In this document: piece after piece, positions 59,239-64,000 of the stretch | Layout of the letters: each line of letters begins with the position of its first letter | Position numbering within the stretch: position 1 is the first letter of the stretch | Assembly (NCBI GenBank): GCA_028752905.1 | Contig: JAQNBH010000017.1 | Coordinates: 34,141,189-34,205,188, forward strand | Reading direction: 5' to 3' | Origin: Cladorhizidae sp. MBARI D1340-BT2 | Lineage: Eukaryota > Porifera > Demospongiae > Poecilosclerida > Cladorhizidae | Length of the DNA stretch: 64,000 nucleotides | Notes under the pieces: model-generated | Told to the model about the DNA's origin: nothing | Database searches by the model: none | What the model saw: only the letters and a program-made list of their open reading frames with translations | Position numbers and translations under genes: made by a program

Positions 59239-62200
59239 CAAGCTAGAAGATTACATAGAGAGAAGCTAGAAGATTACATAGAGAGAAGCTAGAAGATTAC
59301 ATAGAGGGAAGCTAGAAGATTACATAGAGGGAAGCTAGAAGATTACATAGAGAGAAGCTAGAAGATTACATAGAGGGAAGCTAGAAGATTACATAGAGAG
59401 AAGCTAGAAGATTACATAGAGAGAAGCTAGAAGATTACATAGAGGAAAGCTAGAAGATTACATAGAGAGAAGCTAGAAGATTACATAGAGAGAAGCTAGA
59501 AGATTACATAGAGGGAAGCTAGAAGATTACATAGAGGGAAGCTAGAAGATTACATAGAGAGAAGCTAGAAGATTACATAGAGAGAAGCTAGAAGATTACA
59601 TAGAGAGAAGCTAGAAGATTACATAGAGAGAAGCTAGAAGATTACATAGAGAGAAGCTAGAAGATTACATAGAGAGAAGCTAGAAGATTACATAGAGAGA
59701 AGCTAGAAGATTACATAGAGAGAAGCTAGAAGATTACATAGAGGGAAGCTAGAAGATTACATAGAGAGAAGCTAGAAGATTACATAGAGAGAAGCTAGAA
59801 GATTACATAGAGGGAAGCTAGAAGATTACATAGAGAGAAGCTAGAAGATTACATAGAGAGAAGCTAGAAGATTACATAGAGAGAAGCTAGAAGATTACAT
59901 AGAGAGAAGCTAGAAGATTACATAGAGAGAAGCTAGAAGATTACATAGAGAGAAGCTAGAAGATTACATAGAGAGAAGCTAGAAGATTACATAGAGAGAA
60001 GCTAGAAGATTACATAGAGAGAAGCTAGAAGATTACATAGAGAGAAGCTAGAAGATTACATAGAGGAAAGCTAGAAGATTACATAGAGAGAAGCTAGAAG
60101 ATTACATAGAGAGAAGCTAGAAGATTACATAGAGGGAAGCTAGAAGATTACATAGAGAGAAGCTAGAAGATTACATAGAGAGAAGCTAGAAGATTACATA
60201 GAGAGAAGCTAGAAGATTACATAGAGAGAAGCTAGAAGATTACATAGAGAGAAGCTAGAAGATTACATAGAGAGAAGCTAGAAGATTACATAGAGAGAAG
60301 CTAGAAGATTACATAGAGGGAAGCTAGAAGATTACATAGAGAGAAGCTAGAAGATTACATAGAGAGAAGCTAGAAGATTACATAGAGAGAAGCTAGAAGA
60401 TTACATAGAGAGAAGCTAGAAGATTACATAGAGAGAAGCTAGAAGATTACATAGAGAGAAGCTAGAAGATTACATAGAGAGAAGCTAGAAGATTACATAG
60501 AGAGAAGCTAGAAGATTACATAGAGAGAAGCTAGAAGATTACATAGAGAGAAGCTAGAAGATTACATAGAGGGAAGCTAGAAGATTACATAGAGGGAAGC
60601 TAGAAGATTACATAGAGGGAAGCTAGAAGATTACATAGAGAGAAGCTAGAAGATTACATAGAGAGAAGCTAGAAGATTACATAGAGAGAAGCTAGAAGAT
60701 TACATAGAGAGAAGCTAGAAGATTACATAGAGAGAAGCTAGAAGATTACATAGAGAGAAGCTAGAAGATTACATAGAGAGAAGCTAGAAGATTACATAGA
60801 GAGAAGCTAGAAGATTACATAGAGAGAAGCTAGAAGATTACATAGAGGGAAGCTAGAAGATTACATAGAGAGAAGCTAGAAGATTACATAGAGAGAAGCT
60901 AGAAGATTACATAGAGGGAAGCTAGAAGATTACATAGAGAGAAGCTAGAAGATTACATAGAGAGAAGCTAGAAGATTACATAGAGAGAAGCTAGAAGATT
61001 ACATAGAGAGAAGCTAGAAGATTACATAGAGAGAAGCTAGAAGATTACATAGAGGGAAGCTAGAAGATTACATAGAGAGAAGCTAGAAGATTACATAGAG
61101 AGAAGCTAGAAGATTACATAGAGGGAAGCTAGAAGATTACATAGAGGGAAGCTAGAAGATTACATAGAGGGAAGCTAGAAGATTACATAGAGAGAAGCTA
61201 GAAGATTACATAGAGAGAAGCTAGAAGATTACATAGAGGGAAGCTAGAAGATTACATAGAGGGAAGCTAGAAGATTACATAGAGAGAAGCTAGAAGATTA
61301 CATAGAGAGAAGCTAGAAGATTACATAGAGGGAAGCTAGAAGATTACATAGAGGGAAGCTAGAAGATTACATAGAGAGAAGCTAGAAGATTACATAGAGA
61401 GAAGCTAGAAGATTACATAGAGAGAAGCTAGAAGATTACATAGAGAGAAGCTAGAAGATTACATAGAGGGAAGCTAGAAGATTACATAGAGAGAAGCTAG
61501 AAGATTACATAGAGAGAAGCTAGAAGATTACATAGAGAGAAGCTAGAAGATTACATAGAGAGAAGCTAGAAGATTACATAGAGAGAAGCTAGAAGATTAC
61601 ATAGAGAGAAGCTAGAAGATTACATAGAGGGAAGCTAGAAGATTACATAGAGAGAAGCTAGAAGATTACATAGAGGGAAGCTAGAAGATTACATAGAGGG
61701 AAGCTGGAAGATTACATAGAGGGAAGCTGGAAGATTACATAGAGGGAAGCTAGAAGATTACATAGAGAGAAGCTAGAAGATTACATAGAGAGAAGCTAGA
61801 AGATTACATAGAGAGAAGCTAGAAGATTACATAGAGAGAAGCTAGAAGATTACATAGAGAGAAGCTAGAAGATTACATAGAGAGAAGCTAGAAGATTACA
61901 TAGAGAGAAGCTAGAAGATTACATAGAGAGAAGCTAGAAGATTACATAGAGAGAAGCTAGAAGATTACATAGAGGGAAGCTAGAAGATTACATAGAGAGA
62001 AGCTAGAAGATTACATAGAGAGAAGCTAGAAGATTACATAGAGGGAAGCTAGAAGATTACATAGAGGGAAGCTAGAAGATTACATAGAGGGAAGCTAGAA
62101 GATTACATAGAGAGAAGCTAGAAGATTACATAGAGAGAAGCTAGAAGATTACATAGAGAGAAGCTAGAAGATTACATAGAGAGAAGCTAGAAGATTACAT

Positions 62201-63440
62201 AGAGAGAAGCTAGAAGATTACATAGAGAGAAGCTAGAAGATTACATAGAGAGAAGCTAGAAGATTACATAGAGAGAAGCTAGAAGATTACATAGAGAGAA
62301 GCTAGAAGATTACATAGAGAGAAGCTAGAAGATTACATAGAGAGAAGCTAGAAGATTACATAGAGAGAAGCTAGAAGATTACATAGAGAGAAGCTAGAAG
62401 ATTACATAGAGAGAAGCTAGAAGATTACATAGAGAGAAGCTAGAAGATTACATAGAGAGAAGCTAGAAGATTACATAGAGAGAAGCTAGAAGATTACATA
62501 GAGAGAAGCTAGAAGATTACATAGAGAGAAGCTAGAAGATTACATAGAGAGAAGCTAGAAGATTACATAGAGGGAAGCTAGAAGATTACATAGAGAGAAG
62601 CTAGAAGATTACATAGAGAGAAGCTAGAAGATTACATAGAGAGAAGCTAGAAGATTACATAGAGAGAAGCTAGAAGATTACATAGAGGGAAGCTAGAAGA
62701 TTACATAGAGGGAAGCTAGAAGATTACATAGAGAGAAGCTAGAAGATTACATAGAGAGAAGCTAGAAGATTACATAGAGAGAAGCTAGAAGATTACATAG
62801 ACAGAAGCTAGAAGATTACATAGAGAGAAGCTAGAAGATTACATAGAGAGAAGCTAGAAGATTACATAGAGAGAAGCTAGAAGATTACATAGAGAGAAGC
62901 TAGAAGATTACATAGAGAGAAGCTAGAAGATTACATAGAGAGAAGCTAGAAGATTACATAGAGAGAAGCTAGAAGATTACATAGAGAGAAGCTAGAAGAT
63001 TACATAGAGATAAGCTAGAAGATTACATAGAGAGAAGCTAGAAGATTACATAGAGAGAAGCTAGAAGATTACATAGAGAGAAGCTAGAAGATTACATAGA
63101 GAGAAGCTAGAAGATTACATAGAGGGAAGCTAGAAGATTACATAGAGAGAAGCTAGAAGATTACATAGAGAGAAGCTAGAAGATTACATAGAGAGAAGCT
63201 AGAAGATTACATAGAGAGAAGCTAGAAGATTACATAGAGAGAAGCTAGAAGATTACATAGAGAGAAGCTAGAAGATTACATAGAGAGAAGCTAGAAGATT
63301 ACATAGAGAGAAGCTAGAAGATTACATAGAGAGAAGCTAGAAGATTACACAGAGAGAAGCTAGAAGATTACATAGAGAGAAGCTAGAAGATTACATAGAG
63401 AGAAGCTAGAAGATTACATAGAGAGAAGCTAGAAGATTAC
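59239..63440. repeat. 23-bp satellite, about 180 units, second array
   Basis: Same unit as 51077-54075 but far more regular: nearly all units are exactly 23 bp, with mainly the GAG/GGG alternation and a few unique changes (CTGGAAG near 61707, ATAGACAG near 62800, ATAGATAAG near 63010, TTACACAG near 63348). This copy reaches unique flanking sequence at 63441. Confidence 0.95.
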
Positions 63441-63507
63441 ACCATCAATGAGCCAAACACGGACTCACAAAACCCATTTCAAGATGACAGTGGTGATGAA
63501 GAATAAT
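63441..63507 (+). other. Possible C-terminal exon fragment with NPF and acidic tail
   Basis: Directly after the satellite, ACCATCAATGAG... reads TINEPNTDSQNPFQDDSGDE, then E and TAA (63505-63507). An Asn-Pro-Phe motif with an acidic terminus resembles EH-domain ligands at protein ends. The run is only 22 codons, no clear acceptor precedes it, and the satellite itself contains stops, so chance is quite possible. Confidence 0.15.
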
Positions 63508-63534
63508 GACAAAGGCAGTTATTTTTGGGGGGAC

Positions 63535-63990
63535 GGGTGGTTTTCATAAACATTTCACTTACTTCCAAATATTGAAAGTGCTTCCAAATCGAAAGCTAAA
63601 ACCTTTAACAAACATTGAACAGCAAACATTTCACTTGCTTCCAAATATTGAAAATTAAAACATTTTACAAGTATTGAAATAAAAAAATTTCACTTGCTTA
63701 CTTGCTTACGAATCCAAATATAACTTGCTTCCAAATTAACTTCTAAATATTCAAAATATAACTTGTTTCCATTGAAAATTATTGTTGCTTCAATATTTGG
63801 AAGCAAATATTGAAAATTAAAATATTTCACTTGCTTCCAAATCTTGAATGTAAAAAAATTAACTTGCTTCTAAATAATACATTTCATTTCCAAATACTGA
63901 AAATTAAAACATTCTATATACTTGCTCCCCAAAGTTGAGAATCTAAAACACTTGCACTTACAACAAACAACAATGACCTCAGTAATCAAC
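63535..63990. repeat. Irregular A+T-rich repeats of the ACTTGCTTCCAAATATTGAA type
   Basis: About ten imperfect, variably spaced copies of CACTTGCTTCCAAATATTG with AAAATTAAAACATT are present, some inverted (GCTTCAATATTTGGAAGCAA near 63785). No gene is seen. Confidence 0.75.
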
Positions 63991-64000
63991 TTGAATTTTA
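63975..64000 (-). mobile_element. Edge of another hammerhead-like dispersed repeat
   Basis: AGTAATCAACTTGAATTTTA at the last bases matches the outer end of copy A (761-780). A further copy probably continues beyond the window. Confidence 0.4.

Overview
The window is eukaryotic and almost certainly from an invertebrate animal genome. Genes are split by GT-AG introns of about 330-340 bp, and the density of minisatellites is very high. There are decayed non-LTR retroelements, hAT DNA transposons and hammerhead-ribozyme-like dispersed repeats. The one large gene encodes a type I membrane receptor with IPT/TIG and furin-like repeats. Sponge is my best guess, because this receptor style and these retroelement families fit an early-branching metazoan. 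That is inference; nothing here proves the phylum.

Layout. 1-13.8 kb: no secure gene. It holds many tandem arrays: telomere-like hexamer arrays at 1.05-1.74 and 2.43-2.85 kb, then 76-bp, ~60-bp, 31-bp, 71-bp and 46-bp units, long G runs and small duplications. 13.9-16.3 kb (minus): a two-exon gene for a ~700-residue, very basic Ala/Ser/Thr-rich protein with an N-terminal charged coiled coil, possibly microtubule associated. 17.3-22.1 kb: two decayed LINE reverse-transcriptase copies, the second split by a precisely delimited hAT element with 8-bp target duplications. 26.5-28.7 kb (minus): a nearly intact reverse transcriptase with a C-terminal zinc knuckle and putative restriction-like nuclease, broken by one stop and one frameshift. 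A related fragment follows at 29.0-29.3 kb.

29.5-39.5 kb (plus) is the main gene. Three exons join in frame to encode 3094 residues: signal peptide, about 24 IPT/TIG repeats, six furin-like cysteine-rich repeats, one transmembrane helix and a 327-residue tail with several SH2-type tyrosine motifs. 40-43.5 kb: intergenic sequence, a hAT remnant and a 24-bp minisatellite. 43.5-43.8 kb (minus): a probable last exon of an unidentified gene with an STI1/DP-like motif. 43.9-45.9 kb: a 27-bp minisatellite with 528-bp higher-order structure, then a degenerate telomere-like CCCTNN array.

46.0-63.4 kb is one region present twice at a constant offset of 8162 bp, separated by a 100-N gap. The second copy is base-for-base collinear until the terminal 23-bp satellite, so it is probably an unresolved contig overlap or haplotype copy. 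Each copy holds a ~41-bp array, a palindromic hammerhead-like element, 29-bp, ~46-bp and 57-bp minisatellites, another hammerhead-like element, and a 3-4 kb satellite of 23-bp units. After the satellite come 560 bp of unique and A+T-rich repetitive sequence up to the window edge.
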